From positions 46,962,006 through 47,026,005 of the forward strand of contig NC_082684.1 of assembly GCF_949987515.2 (NCBI RefSeq): a stretch of 64,000 nucleotides of DNA, written 5' to 3'. This stretch comes from Delphinus delphis. Lineage: Eukaryota > Chordata > Mammalia > Artiodactyla > Delphinidae. Shown piece after piece: positions 33,266-45,559 of this stretch; position 1 is the stretch's first letter, and every line of letters begins with the position of its first letter. Made by a program: the position numbers and the translations under genes. The notes under the pieces are model-generated. The model was not told the DNA's origin, did not search any database, and saw only the letters and a list, made by a program, of their open reading frames with translations.

Positions 33266-35887
33266 TAATGTCTGAATTCATGTTTCATAAAGCTATAAGC
33301 ACTTCCAGATTAAAGACATCACAGCAGATTTTTTATGGCTGGTTACTAATAGGTATTTGGTAGATTCATTCCTATTTAGTGAATATATGTGGTATCCACA
33401 TTGGTTTTAGCATATATTCCTGAGAATTCATTGCACAAATACCAGGAGAACCTAACCAACAGCTGCTTTTGTCATTTCAGAAGATTCTCTTTATTGTATA
33501 GTACTATTTCTTTGAAATGTGAATTTAATTTGTTTCTACCTATGATAATTTTAAGGATCAGTCTGTAAACTCTGATTACATGAAATGAAGAGAGTTTGGA
33601 TGTTGATCAAAAAGTAAATAATGCGAAGGCTAGTAGAATTTACCTCCAGTTTTATAATAACCTTCATGGAGTCTATGTCGAGACCAAGTTTGAGAAAAAT
33701 AAGCCTTTTTATTTCTAATAGGTCAGAGCTCCATTGTGTGAAGTGCAAACATTGTCTTTCTAACAAGGTTTTATAAGTAGATCTTGATTTTGAATAATTC
33801 CTTGAAAATGTTTCTGGATAGTAGATATATCTTATATATTTACTGAATGACTGCATGGATACATGAATATAAAACACTTCTGCGAATCAGAGAATGCACT
33901 GATTGGCTCCTCAGTGCTATCAGAAGGCAAGGAGCTTTTCAACCAAATTCATAAATCAAATTTATATACTTAATATAAATGGCAAAGAAAAAATCCTGCT
34001 TCTTTTAAGTCTCATTAACTTCTAAAGTTGAGGCTAGTCACTTCTGTTAATTTTCAGTAGCAGTAAATACCAAGAAGTAGTAATATTAGGCACCAAAGAC
34101 AACCTGGATATGTTTAGCAAAGTAATTCCTAAAAGGAAAGTTGAATGACAAATTGAAGTGCCGCACTAAGCCTCAAATGAAATCCATAAGCCTTGGCCAA
34201 TACTTTAGCTCACTGTTACTCATAACTCTTATTATTAATGTCATTGCAATTGTAAGTGTGGACCCACTTGCTGGATACAGGGGTTTGCAAAAGGGACTGA
34301 CCTTCAGGAGTGCAATGCACTAATAAGAGAACAACATCTCACAGTTCTCTGAAGATAGAGCTGTAATGCAAGACTATTATATAAGGGACAGATTTTTCTT
34401 TCAAAAGAAAGATAAACCAGCTCAAAGCCATACCCTGGCACACGGGAGAACAACACTGCATGCTGATGGCACCATGCCAGCTCTTAACAGTACCCCCAGG
34501 ATTGCCCCACATCCCAACTCAGGTTTGGATTCAGGTTTAGGTGGAAGAAGTAGTATTCAGCGATGATAAGGGGTCAGACAAAATAGGCATGAACCATCAT
34601 TCCACTTGCTCACTTCTGGAAGAGATATAGCCACATGCACTGTAGGCAAAAGGAAGTGAACATAGCACTGTTAAGCTCTCAAGTCAGGTTTTTATAATTC
34701 ATTTCCATTACTGGCAATTACTGAGATACTTACTTAGAAATATTCCCCTTTGAAATAGATTTCTTAACAGCAAATGTCAGAAATCAGTAATGCTAGATTT
34801 TTTTTTTTTTTTAATGAGGTGGTTTGGTGATGTGGAGTGTTGATTTCTTGATGTTTTACATTTTTAAGCACCTTTTTCTACCTGTGATTCCAAGTTGGAC
34901 TTTCACTGAGAAATGGGTCATATGTAGGGCCCCTGATTTCTTGTGATTCCCTGACCACAAAAGTGTACTCTGCAGGGCTAGAACCCATAGCCATGGCCTT
35001 TTCTTCCAAAGCCACCCTCTCCCAAATAGGGGCAGCTCTTGTTTATTTCGAAATAGCAGTCAAACTGTAAAATGACACACATTTTGACAAAGGCATGGGA
35101 TTTGGTACCTAGGATTCATTACTTTTCCTATTAATGGGATTTGTATGAAACACTTGCCCTACCCTCTCTTACCCCTGCAGCACTACCTCTGCCTAGGACA
35201 GCTTTGAACACTTTCATTAGTCTGAGACTGATAATCAAAACTCAAAGCCAGTTTCCTTTGAGCACATAGGCATGGCAAGAATGGCTTTCCCAAGCAATAG
35301 CTTAGGAAAACAAATGCTTATAATATTTAAATTGTTTCTGTTTTTCATAATTTATTTGTTTTTCCTCCCACTCTAGCCAGACTTGCTACCCCAGCATTTC
35401 TACTTTCCCGTAACAGACAATCATAAATTTCTAGAAAAGTAAGGGTCCATGGGTCTGAAGCACTGTGACGTTGTTTGTTCAAGATATTTGGAGACATTGC
35501 CAAATGCATAACAAAACACAGTTTATGGACTTCATTTGGCATTGATTTGTGCTGCAAAGCTCGGAGTATCATTTCCTCCAGAAGGTTTTGCCTTTTTAAT
35601 GAGAGAAAATATTATCAACAACAGAGTTCTTGAAGAACTTTAAAATGTTTAATTTTTGAAAACCAAAACACTTCAAAATAAAGCAGCTTTAAAATGTTCT
35701 TATTTTAAATTCTTACTTTTAAATGGTGCCTTCAAAGTGATCTTTCTAAGGAGTGTTCCTTACCAACAGTCACTGGTGTTGTATCCTGGGGGACATAAAC
35801 CGACTTGAAGCACCGGCCATGTTGTTACCAGTACATACATTACAAGAAACTGGCAGCAAGAAACTACTTTCCAGCGTGTACCCTGCA

Positions 35888-35938
35888 ACTGGGCAGAGTT
35901 CTGCCCAGTTCTGAGTCAGAGTTCTGAGTCAGAACTCT
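35888..35938. promoter_or_regulatory. Paired palindromes with two AP-1 consensus sites
   Basis: Positions 35,888-35,909 form an inverted repeat with arms ACTGGGCAGA/TCTGCCCAGT and a 2-nt centre. Positions 35,918-35,938 form a second one with arms AGAGTTCTGA/TCAGAACTCT around a single G. TGAGTCA, the AP-1 (Fos/Jun) consensus, occurs at 35,912-35,918 and 35,926-35,932, 14 bp apart. Regulatory function is inferred from motifs only. Confidence 0.45.
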
Positions 35939-36394
35939 TCCGGTGACCTTAGAGCCTCAAAATGGATGGAGAGGGATGAATAATCCAGATTCCCAACAAA
36001 GATAGCTTCACTCAAGTGTGAGCAGACCAGCAGACTCATTATGTCCAATAAAAAGGTGGTATAATGTTTCAGGAAATCCACTGCAAATGAATTAGAATGA
36101 AAAATAAATAAAAAAGCAAGTCAGTTTCTCAGATAAGAATAGAAATGCCTGTTACCCACTGGAATAGAAAGGGTGAAACAAAGGGGAAAACTGGAGGGGC
36201 CTAACAACCCCCAGAAGGTCACATGTCCTCCATAATGTCGACTTCCCTTACTCAGATCCTTCCTTTGCTAGGAAAAACAAAACAAAGCTAAGGAACAAAA
36301 CTATTAGGTAGGCCCAGCACAAATGTCAGTCAACTTTGAAAGAAAAAGCATTGTTATAGGTGATGCTAGGCCCAGTCTGTCACTGGCTTGTCTG

Positions 36395-36548
36395 CAGGCT
36401 CCATAAACCAGATTCCTGGTCACACCCCCAGAGTTTCTCATTCTATAAGTTTAGGGTGGTGGGGGTATTTCCAGAGTTGGCAATTTTGACAAATTCCCAG
36501 GTGATATGATACTGCTTATGTGGTATCACACTTTGAGAATCATTGTTC
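36395..36548 (-). mobile_element. MER5A-like hAT-Charlie fragment
   Basis: The minus strand starts ACAATGATTCTCAAAGTGTGA, which is the MER5 terminus, and continues with CACCTGGGAATTTGTCAAAATTG-like text and the GGGGGTGTGACC-like middle. The far terminus is eroded. Confidence 0.65.
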
Positions 36549-37241
36549 TAGCATAAATCATTAGCTTTGTGATCCAAGGAAATTGAAGCACATGAATTTA
36601 AGGTAACCTTGTGATAGTTTGGATTTATTCTCATGTAGGTGTCTGCCTCTGCAAATTACAATACAGAAGGCCTTTACTTGGATAATTCAGGCTCAAAAAC
36701 TGCATTAAGATATTTTCATTGAAATATTTTAAGTATAAGGTGTTTTTTTTTTCCCCAGGGGAGTAGAAGGGGAATGTTTCTAAATCACCCTGTGACTTGC
36801 TTTATTGCCCTTTCTTGTTTTGCATAGGGATAACAAGGTACTGTTTGCTCTAGGAAGCATCTATTGACCTGTTCTCTAATAATGGCTTTAGTCTGATTTC
36901 CTGTTTTTACAAGGTCTGGAAAAAACTGTGTTAGGAAGTGGAGCAAGTGAATGGGCATGGAGTTTTCTAGATAAGCTAGTTGCAAGATACATTCTTTTCG
37001 TATCATGTCAGTGGGAAAGGTCACTGGCAGTCTGATGGTGAGTTTATGATGTGTCGTTACATCATAACTGGATGAACCAAAGAAGTGCCTCCTGTTTTCC
37101 TTCAGGCCAGGCTCTAACTAGGAAGACCCTGAAAGAGGTCATGGAAGAACCTCAGAATCTCTAGGAGCGATGTTGGGGCAATTGATAAGTATTTTATCCC
37201 ACAAAACTGCAAAATGACAAGGGATCAGAATAATCTTAGTG

Positions 37242-37272
37242 TTAACTTAAACCAACTCTTGGTTTAAGTTAA
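37242..37272. repeat. Perfect 14-bp inverted repeat, 3-nt loop
   Basis: Arms TTAACTTAAACCAA (37,242-37,255) and TTGGTTTAAGTTAA (37,259-37,272) are exact reverse complements around CTC. It is AT-rich and isolated, with no flanking element recognised. Confidence 0.9.
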
Positions 37273-37508
37273 TGCCAGTATAAAGTTCGTAACTCCTAAT
37301 CTATTTTGCCTGCATTTCCAACCTTTGTTTTTGTAGGCCTACCTAAGTTTCTCCATGTGGATATCACTTGTGTTTGTCTTAGTTATAGTGCCAATGAGAT
37401 TATGATCAATTAACCCCAAACTTTTAGAATATATAATAATTCTTTAAAGACAACTGCTCATCTGCAAAATAAAAGCCCTGGTGAACGCTCTTTAAAACTC
37501 ACAGCTTA

Positions 37509-37711
37509 GGCTTCTCTGGTGGCGCAGTGGTTGAGAGTCCGCCTGCCGATGCAGGGGATACTGGTTCGTGCCCCGGTCTGGGAAGATTCCACGTGCTGCG
37601 GAGCAGCTGGGCCTGTGAGCCATGGCCGCTGAACCTGCGCGTCTGGAGCCTGTGCTCCGCAACGGGAGAGGCCACAACAGTGAGAGGCCCGCGTACCACA
37701 AAAAAAAAAAA
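37509..37711 (+). mobile_element. CHR-family SINE (young cetacean type), plus strand
   Basis: The body begins GGCTTCTCTGGTGGCGCAG. It has a good polymerase III A box (TGGCGCAGTGG, 37,520-37,530) and B box (GGTTCGTGCC, 37,563-37,572), then the GGCCACAACAGTGAGAGGCC segment and an A12 tail. The flanks ACTCACAGCT and CCTCGCAGCT look like diverged target-site copies. The low divergence and GC-rich body mark a comparatively recent insertion. The antisense open frames here are artefacts. Confidence 0.92.
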
Positions 37712-37739
37712 ACCTCGCAGCTCAACATAAAAGTCTGGG

Positions 37740-38580
37740 TCTCATACTGGTGGCAAAGGGCAGCTTTTAGAGTCATCTCTTACATCTCCTAAAACAGACT
37801 TCCAAAGCAGGTACTTCAAGTGGAGTGTCAGGTGTTCAGTTTAATCACATGGAAAGCCACCTTCATTGTGGGCAAGAAACATCTTTGCAGTGATCATTGT
37901 TATTCTGATGCTTTTTGAGTCGAGTTTCTGACACTTGTATCTAAGAGTCCTATGATCACAGGACCTTTTGGATTGTAGAAATGGGGGCAGAACCCAGAAT
38001 CACTGAGACTTCTCCAAACAGAAATAATACTCAGTCAGAATGAAGGCTTTGGACACAACCAGCACTGACCCTACTTGTCCTCTCGTCATATCTAGATGTA
38101 TCTGATGAACTTCACAATTCCAGGCCTTAGACACACACCACCTCATCTTTGGGGTCTCTCCCTATGAGTCTGACTAAGTAAGGATCCACTGTTCTCTTCT
38201 GCATTATTTTGCTGCTGGAAAACTTAGGTCTGCCACTTGGGCGTCTACATTAAGAAGCAGAAGTTCCTCTTTGCCTCTGGGAAATCTAGATGAGAGGACA
38301 ATCAAAGGCAACCAGAGGACACATATGGAAGTAGCTCCAAAGGTGGACTCTTGTAAATTCAGGAAGTAGGAAAAACTTATCTATTGGCACTTGCCCAGTT
38401 TCCCTTTTGGTGTACTCCTCTCTGTCTAAGATGTACCTAGCGCCCTTAAGCTGTGGTCTGGCTCTCCAGTGGGCCTTTGGGCCTTGTAGGTTTGCCTACA
38501 GTGGCAAGTAGGAGTGTGCTAAGAGGACCATGAGGGAGAGTATGTAAAATTGAAACGGTCCCAGAGAACCACACTAGAAG
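37740..38580. other. Unassigned sequence
   Basis: No gene, RNA or named repeat recognised. Confidence 0.5.
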
Positions 38581-38582
38581 AT

Positions 38583-38705
38583 AGGATCTATGAGGGGAGG
38601 GATCTTGTCTGTCCAGTTCACCCCACAGTCCTTAGCACCTGGCCCAGTGTGTGGCACATAGTAGGTGCTGCACAAATACTTGTGGACTAACTTAGTGAAC
38701 GAACA
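38583..38705 (+). mobile_element. L2 tail fragment
   Basis: GAGGGGAGGGATCTTGTCTG, TCCTTAGCACCTGGCCCAGTG and GGCACATAGTAGGTGCTGCA with a terminal TGGACTAAC form a well-kept L2 3' end. Confidence 0.8.
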
Positions 38706-38924
38706 TACAAAGTCAGGATGTATGGTTCAGTATGGATGCCATTCGGTTACGTACCTGCTCTTATCCCAGTGGGCTATGAGTTAGAAAAGAGTAGATCATC
38801 TAATGTAGATGACTTCGGTGACTGATGAGAACTGAAGTGCCTCAGGCCAGACTGGGAGGTACTCAGGAGACAGCCACTGATGGAAAAGGAGGTGACTTAG
38901 GACCTAAGGAAAGGAAAACACATG

Positions 38925-39112
38925 TTTATTGAATGCCTGTGTTGCTAGGTGCTTTACACACATTATCACTTTTGCTTCTTGCAATAGCCTTGAGTAGTAA
39001 GTCTTAGTCTGTGTGATTTATTGATGGGGAAACTAAGACCAGACAGGCAAACTTGCAAGCTAGGATTTGTACCCAGGTCTTTTGGATCCAAAGCTAATCT
39101 GGATTAGATAAG
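38925..39112 (-). mobile_element. MIR SINE
   Basis: On plus it reads TTTATTGAATGCCTGTGTTG, GTGCTTTACACACATTATC, TTGATGGGGAAACTAAGACC and GTACCCAGGTCTTTTGGATCC. This is the reverse complement of MIR from tail to tRNA-like head. Confidence 0.75.
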
Positions 39113-39764
39113 TTGGTAATGGAGAAAGGGTTGCGGGGGCTCTTTCCCCGAAAGTTTGATTGGAACATGACATGAATTTGGTATTACATCTCCAGTGCCC
39201 CCACTGTGACTCCACAAGACATTACCCCCAGCTATTCACAGCTCCCTGACTCAGCTTTTCAGTGAGTCTTAGTTCAGAATTCCTAATGAGAACCAACTGA
39301 CCCAGCTTGGAGAGAATATAAAACAACCAGGTACAAATGTAGCTTCATGTACTCATCTCCTCATTAGGTATGAAAGTGGTACAAGATTGTTTTAGAAGAG
39401 GGTGGTGTGAGAAGACAATGATCAGCATTTCGAGGACAGACAGGTGTAGCCAATATTCACCTGCAACCCACTTCCTTCTTTTGTTCTTCGATGAACATCC
39501 ATCCCTATTTCCTTGCCAAGATGAAATGCTTCTACTCTTCTTACTTCTTGCCCGAGTACATTGGACACATTATATTTGAGTCTGTTGTCAGCTGAGTCAT
39601 AGGTGACCGATGCATGTTAAATATTATATATATATATATATTGTGCTAACATCTGCTGCCAAAGTAAAGAAATGATGCCTTGTGGCAGTTACTGACAAAA
39701 CAGGACAAAGTCTTTCGGCCTTCACTTTTACTATAGCTGTGCTGGATCAGTCATTGCAAGGAAC

Positions 39765-40252
39765 ATGATAAAGGTAAAGGATGTGAGGGAGAGCCCCACT
39801 CAGATTTCCCTTCAACAGAGAAGCTGCTGTGAGGATCCTAGTGAGCCAACAGCCTCCAGCTGCCACACCTTTGTGACCCACTCTAGCACCTGCTCACGCC
39901 AAATCCATGATGTCGCCAAGCTGCTTCCAGCCAATGGCCAAACGTGCTGAGGGTATTCGAGCTGGGCTCCTTCTGCCCAGCATTGACTCTTCTCAGTCTT
40001 TGCTCTGGGTCTTCTCACTGGCCTAAGATATCTCAGAGTTGTGTTACATACAGTCTTAGGCTTTTCCTACCCAATTCTCCTTCATTCCTTCTTTCCTTTC
40101 GTAGTGTCCCACCTACTCCATGGTTTGAAGTTGTCCCCTGCCTGCTTCTTCTCACTCTCCCTTCTATCTTTCATAGGCATTTCTCTCAATAAATCTCTTG
40201 CGTGTCTAATTCTGTCTTGACATCTTCTTCTTAGAGGATCTGAACTGACAGA
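39765..40252 (+). mobile_element. Possible ancient ERV-type LTR
   Basis: The 3' part has an AATAAA signal at 40,188-40,193, then TCTCTTGCGTGTCTAATTCTG and an end like AGAGGATCTGAACTGACA, which is the layout of an LTR R-U5 region. The 5' boundary is not resolved and no target-site duplication was found. The family is not assigned, and it could be another repeat class. Confidence 0.4.
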
Positions 40253-40259
40253 GGATATT

Positions 40260-41045
40260 AACATTCAGGGGAATTTCATGGCGCCCAATTGTAGGAAGTA
40301 GAGCTGGGACTCCTGGGGAAAGACATTTTCTTCAAACAGCAGTAGAGATGGTTTCTCAGATTCATCCTAGTCCCTGAACTTGAACTGTCATTAGTACAAG
40401 CTAAGTGACTCTAATTTGTAGAGGTTAGAATGACTCCAATCTATACAGTAGAGTTTTAGAATTCCTGTCTAGTCAAACAATTATGGGACTAATTACGTTA
40501 TACATGAAAGAGTTAATGAAACTTCAAAGGTGCCTAGATGTAAAATGGAGTAACCAAGATGCTGAGAGAACAAGACACTTAAAAATTAGGTCTCCATATT
40601 CTTGACTTAATAAGTTCCTCCAGTCTTGAATGAAAAGCCCCTTTCTAGTAATTTCTGAGGAATTTCTTCTGTTGTGGGGAAAAAAGTCCTTGGGATGTTT
40701 AGGCCCAATACAAAACTTTGCAAAGTGAGCCCTAAGCAGCTTTGCCATACCTTCTCCCAAGAGACTGAAAATTTCTTCTATTTTTTGCCCACTCATAGTT
40801 AAGATAGAGGTTGAAGGAAAGTCAGTATGCTATCAACTTGCGGATTTTAGTATAGGATGATCTGACTTTCATTAGGGAACACCCAACTGTCAGAATTTCC
40901 TCTTGGGATGGTGTTTTCATGTGTTCATGGCATTGTAGGCTTTTTCTAGTATGCACATTCTTTCAGCCTCTACCCATACCCAGTTCCAAAGCTACTTCAC
41001 ATTTATACGTATTCGTTATAGCAGCACCCTACTTCTTAGTTCCAA
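40260..41045. other. Unassigned sequence
   Basis: No gene or repeat recognised. A minus frame at 40,524-40,796 (90 codons) has no recognisable domain. Confidence 0.5.
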
Positions 41046-41049
41046 TTTC

Positions 41050-41404
41050 TGTCTTAGTCTGTTGGATCTGCTACAACAAAAATAGCATAGACTGGGTGGC
41101 TTATAAACAACAGAAATTTATTTCTCACAGTTCTGGAGGCTGGGATTCCAAGACTGAGGTGCTGGCAGATTCTGTATTTAGTGAAGGCCCACTTCCCACT
41201 TCCTGGTTCATAAATGGTTGACTTCTCACTGTACTCTCACATGGGGAAAGGGGCAAGGGAACTCTTTTTGTCTTTTTGATAAGGGCACTAATCCCATTCA
41301 TGCCCTCATGACCTAATCAACTCCCAAATGTCCCACCTACAAATACCATCTCACTGGGTTTAGAATTTGAATTATGGAGGGACACAAACATTCAGTCTAT
41401 AGCA
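41050..41404 (-). mobile_element. MaLR LTR (MST/MLT1 type)
   Basis: On plus it runs from TGTCTTAGTCTGTTGGATCTG, through GACTGGGTGGCTTATAAACA, TTATTTCTCACAGTTCTGGAG and CCCATTCATGCCCTCATGACC, to ACATTCAGTCTATAGCA. The minus strand thus begins TGCTATAGACTGAATG and ends CAGACTAAGACA, a complete MaLR LTR. Plus-strand AAATTTATTTC is the reverse complement of its polyadenylation region. Solitary, non-coding. No convincing 5-bp duplication. Confidence 0.85.
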
Positions 41405-42800
41405 GATGTTCTATCTTCCCAAAGATGAATCTCAGATCTTTTTACTGGGGCATATTCTGAGAGTCCTGTGGGGAGAGGTTGTATGTTTGGGTATGTGGAG
41501 GTGGGGGGAAATTTTCTCATTTCAGTAGTTAGACTTTCACTTAATCCCCTGTTTTCAATACCAGGCACCCTCTCTCAGCTTTGTCTGACATTCCTGATTC
41601 TGTGTCTGACATTCCTGTTCATTTTCTCTAATAAAGTGTAGAGAAGAAAGTTCTCTGTTCTAGTTTGCGGCTCAGATAGGGAAGAGACTGACGCTTGTAG
41701 TAAAGAATGGAAGAAGAGGACCTGTAAGTCTAATTTCGCGTTAGAGAAACTTTCAGTGAATTCTCTTTTCAAGTCCACTGTCCACCTCCAATTTCAGAGA
41801 CATTGAGATCTCCCATTCCTTCTAAAATTTTGTTGCAGTTAAATCCCCTCTTATTCTCTGTCTATGTTTATGCCTTCTCTCTCCCCTCACGCCCATTTTA
41901 TTTGAGGCTTGAGATGGAACAGGAGGTAAACGCACGTGTTCAGTCTTTCACGTTTAACTGGAAGACGCCTGCAGAGGAGCTCTGGAGGGTGTGCGCGGCA
42001 GCAGTTATTCCTTTTGGCAGGGAGGGGGAGTTATAGAGAGGAGTGAGCTTTTAAACTTTATAAACTATGGTAGGCTTGGGAGATCATACCTAACTCTATG
42101 ATTTGACCCTGAAGAGAATGGAGAACCTATGGAATCTGCTGAGTATGAGTAGAATAAGCTCCAGACAGCTTAGACTTCAAAGCAGTTAACCTTTTGTACT
42201 GTCACTGAGTTAATTTTCTGAGTTGCCTAAGATGAGATTACATGGGATATACTGTGGTAAAATGATCAAGAAGCCACCAAAAAATTGGTTTTCTTTGGGT
42301 GTACAGAAATCTGAAAATTCAGTTATCCTTTAATAATTAGTAACTTATTGATCTGGTTGAGCTGGAAGATTGGCTACATGCAGGGGATTAATCAAATAAG
42401 TAACAAATATTGAGAATTATGAAAGGAGTTGTGAATATAGAGAGGAAGAAAGCTAGATTGAATCTTGTGATGTTGGATTGGAATTGGAGGTACAGGCGTT
42501 AATTCATCATTATCAATATATAGAGCTAAATATAGATATATAGATGCAAATCTGTGCACATTGCAGTAATATAAATAGAGAACTAAATTTAGATGTAATT
42601 CTATGGTGTGTGTGCATGTGTGTGTGTATATATATACATATATTTACTAGCTCTGTCTAATGAAAGGGCCTGGGAGCAGCAACAGCCCAGTAGCAAGGGA
42701 TACATCTTGGGGACATAGATCTTGGCTTTTAAATACCATTCTCTATTAAAAGCAACCAAGTCTCTGAGTAAATGGTTGATTACTCATCAGGGCAGAGGAA
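41405..42800. other. Unassigned sequence
   Basis: No gene seen. A 14-bp word GTCTGACATTCCTG is repeated at 41,583 and 41,604. A short TG/TA tract lies at 42,605-42,645. Confidence 0.5.
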
Positions 42801-42804
42801 GTAA

Positions 42805-43975
42805 AAAAGTAGCCTGGAACATTTTTTGACATCAGAAAGTAAAGAATGTTCAAGAAATACTGGGACTTATAGAAAGGACATGGAAGCCAGCTTGAAAGGG
42901 CTCTCACTGGCCAACTCTGGGACAATTTGAGCATCAAAATAATAATGGATTATAACCAATTAAGTAAAACATGAATCTGCATGTTACACTAATGAATAAT
43001 GTATATATAGATAGGGAGAAGAGAAAATTCTTACAGTAGAATGGCAACTAATAAATGTAGAAGGAATGACAGAATTAGAAAAACACCATTTGGCACTATC
43101 ATAATAATAGTCAGTTCAGGCAAGAAACATTAGTGGATGCTCGGACTAGTGGATAAAAATTTGATATGAGAGAGGATGTTTACTTAGTGTCAGAGTATCT
43201 CCCCACAAAATAATTTTTAATTACAAAAGGAAAAAGAATAACTTTAAGTGAAGAATCCTGGCAAAGACCACCTTAATTAAGTAATCAGTTAATATCACCA
43301 GTAATGAGACAATTTAAATTATGTACCACCCAATAGGATACAACAAGATGAACATTTTTGTGATACATTCCTGCTAAAAGTCATAACCTGAATCTGATCA
43401 CGAAGAAACATGGGGAAAACCCATATGGATGGATGGTCTATAGAATAACTGGCCTGTACTCTTCTAAAATTTCAAGATCATGTAAATCAAGGAACAGCTA
43501 AAAAGTAGTCTCTATATTAAAGAAGACTAAACAGACATGATAATTAAATACTACATATGATCTTAGATTGTATATTTTTTACTATAAAGCAGTGGTTCTC
43601 AAAGTGTGATCCCAGGACCAGACCTTCAGCACCACCTGGGAACATGGTTAGAAATACAAAACTTTGGACCCCATGCCAAACCCACTGAATCAGAAACCTT
43701 GGGTTTGGGAGCCAGTAATCTGTGTTTAATGAGACTTTCCACTGATTCTGATGCACACTAAAAGTTTGAGATCCATTGCTATAAATCAGATTGTTGGGGC
43801 AATTGTTAAAACTGTAGAGTAGTTGGAAATAATAAATCAGTGTTAATTTCCTGCTTTCATGTCACTGTAGGGAATACATGACTAAATTTACTCTTATATG
43901 GTTCAAGAATAAAAAGTTCTTGATAATATATATGCAACTTTTCTGTATGTTTTTAAAAATCTCAAAATTTAAAAA
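42805..43975 (+). mobile_element. Ancient L1 (L1M-type) 3' end, interrupted by MER5A
   Basis: Plus-strand phrases follow an old L1 3'UTR: AACTCTGGGACAATTTGAGCA, GATACAACAAGATGAACATTTTTGTGATA-like text, AATAACTGGCCTGTACTCTTC, TAAAGAAGACTAAACAGACATGA, and the end CAACTTTTCTGTATGTTTTT followed by an A-rich tail. MER5A sits at 43,590-43,778, splitting the element. No ORF2 remains. Confidence 0.7.
43590..43778 (+). mobile_element. MER5A (non-autonomous hAT-Charlie)
   Basis: It begins CAGTGGTTCTCAAAGTGTGA and ends TTTGAGATCCATTG, the two terminal inverted repeats of MER5A. The middle holds AGCACCACCTGGGAACATGG, CACTGAATCAGAAACC and ATTCTGATGCACACT. The 8-bp target duplications CTATAAAG (43,582-43,589) and CTATAAAT (43,779-43,786) agree at 7 of 8. 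At 189 bp it is full length. It encodes no transposase and depended on a hAT enzyme. Confidence 0.92.
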
Positions 43976-43989
43976 AATGGGAGGGGCTA

Positions 43990-45345
43990 AGCTATGTATT
44001 TATCATATTAGGAAAAAAGTCTGACTCATATTCATTCCAACTGCCTTTATGTAATCAAATGTGGCACTAAATACAAAGGATGTATATTCCATTACATGTA
44101 TGGTTAAATCTGCTATGGAAAATAGTTTGTTCTCCCAAGAACCATCTGTGTTTATTTTCAGGTTGAACCAGCCCTAAGGTTGCTAACATTCTTTAAAACC
44201 ATGTTGATGAATGACACAATCTCTGAATCACATCAAAGCCAATATGGTTTCTTTGGGGATTCCATATCAGTGGAAAAACATTTCTGCTGAATAGCATCTG
44301 CCTATCCATATGTAGAAAGAGTCAATACACTGAACTGAAAAATAATTGTTTTCAAATAATTGGCTAATGACATACACAGCCCCTTTTTCTCAGCTGCATT
44401 ACTAATTGCCCGAATATGATCCATGATCTGATTTTTTTCCCTTGGTGTAGTTCTTTGCAAGACTTTTCCATTGTACACAACTAAAATACAGCAAGAGCAA
44501 AATATAGCCTGAGACAAGTACGTATGTTGGATTAGATTCAAATATGCAGGGTTTTATCTAGAAGGAAAAATCCTTTTAGAGTTAGAAAGGAAGTGAATCA
44601 GGCCCATGGACCTTGGCTAACTGACCAATACACAAACATTGGTGGTTGGTGGTTGTTTTTCTACTTTTGGTTGTCTACTTTGAAGCCATTGTTCAACATC
44701 CAAATCCCCAGCTCTGTTCTTCCTGGCATTTTGGTGGTTATGCATTTGTTCTGAGACTGTAAATGGAGAGTTCTCTTCCAACTGAAAAGTGTTCCTTCCC
44801 CAGCCATAATCCTTCAGAAGAACTGAATCTGATCAGTTATGTCACAAGTGAAGAAGACTACATTTGTTTTAACGGAGTTTATTTAGAACATCCTGCTGCT
44901 AATGTCAGCACACAGATTGGGCAAGTTCCACCGAAATAACTTTCAGACTATTTGTACTCAATTAAATGTTTATTTAAAATTTCCTTTGGTTTTTACTGCC
45001 GAAAATGTATTGTTCATTTTTCACATACCAGGCACTGTTGTTTAGTCTCAAGGGCATTACTTGTTACAAATTTAACAACTGTGACATATTAAAAACAACA
45101 TTTAGGGAAGAAATTAGGGCTGAGAGGATGTGACCAGATGTTTCCGTGGTGTTTCGCCAAAATGTCACTTAAATGCCAACAAGATTTTAAAAGGAATTTT
45201 TTCCCAAAGTCTCTCTACCCACTTGACTGACCCCAAAAGATGTTGCTATCATAGTTGTATTAGAAAACCCATTTAATTTTCTTTTTAATCACAGTTTTAT
45301 AGAAGATACTTAAAGTCTTTTCACTGTCATTTTTTTTCTTTTATG
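43990..45345. other. Unassigned sequence
   Basis: No gene or named repeat. The minus frame at 44,302-44,541 (79 codons) is unrecognised. Confidence 0.5.
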
Positions 45346-45349
45346 ATTT

Positions 45350-45545
45350 TGCTATGGCAATAAAGATAATCCTGGCTATGCCACATGCTACCTTTGTGAC
45401 CCAAATTTTCTTATGACCAAAATAGGGATGCTGGTGCCTACCTATGATTATTATGGAAATTAAGTGAGATAATGTATGTGACACTCTTAGCCCAGTACTT
45501 GGCACATAATAATGGCACATTAGTTTGTTATTATTATTACAAACA
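45350..45545 (+). mobile_element. MIR SINE
   Basis: Text such as AATAGGGATGCTGGTGCCTA, GGAAATTAAGTGAGATAATG and TAGCCCAGTACTTGGCACAT, followed by TTATTATTATTA, is MIR core and tail in plus orientation. Confidence 0.8.
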
Positions 45546-45559
45546 GTGCTAATTATTGA

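Larger units (their letters stand above)
32285..36390. other. Unassigned sequence with minor repeats
   Basis: No gene recognised. A (TTTG)n stretch lies at about 32,877-32,895. A T run lies at 34,799-34,812. A minus frame at 33,551-33,877 (108 codons) is AT-rich and featureless. Two palindromes at 35,888-35,938 are listed separately. Confidence 0.55.

Noticed and set aside
37520..37572. tRNA gene, suggested by good A and B boxes
   Set aside because: The boxes belong to a CHR SINE with a GC-rich body and A tail; there is no cloverleaf or anticodon arm.
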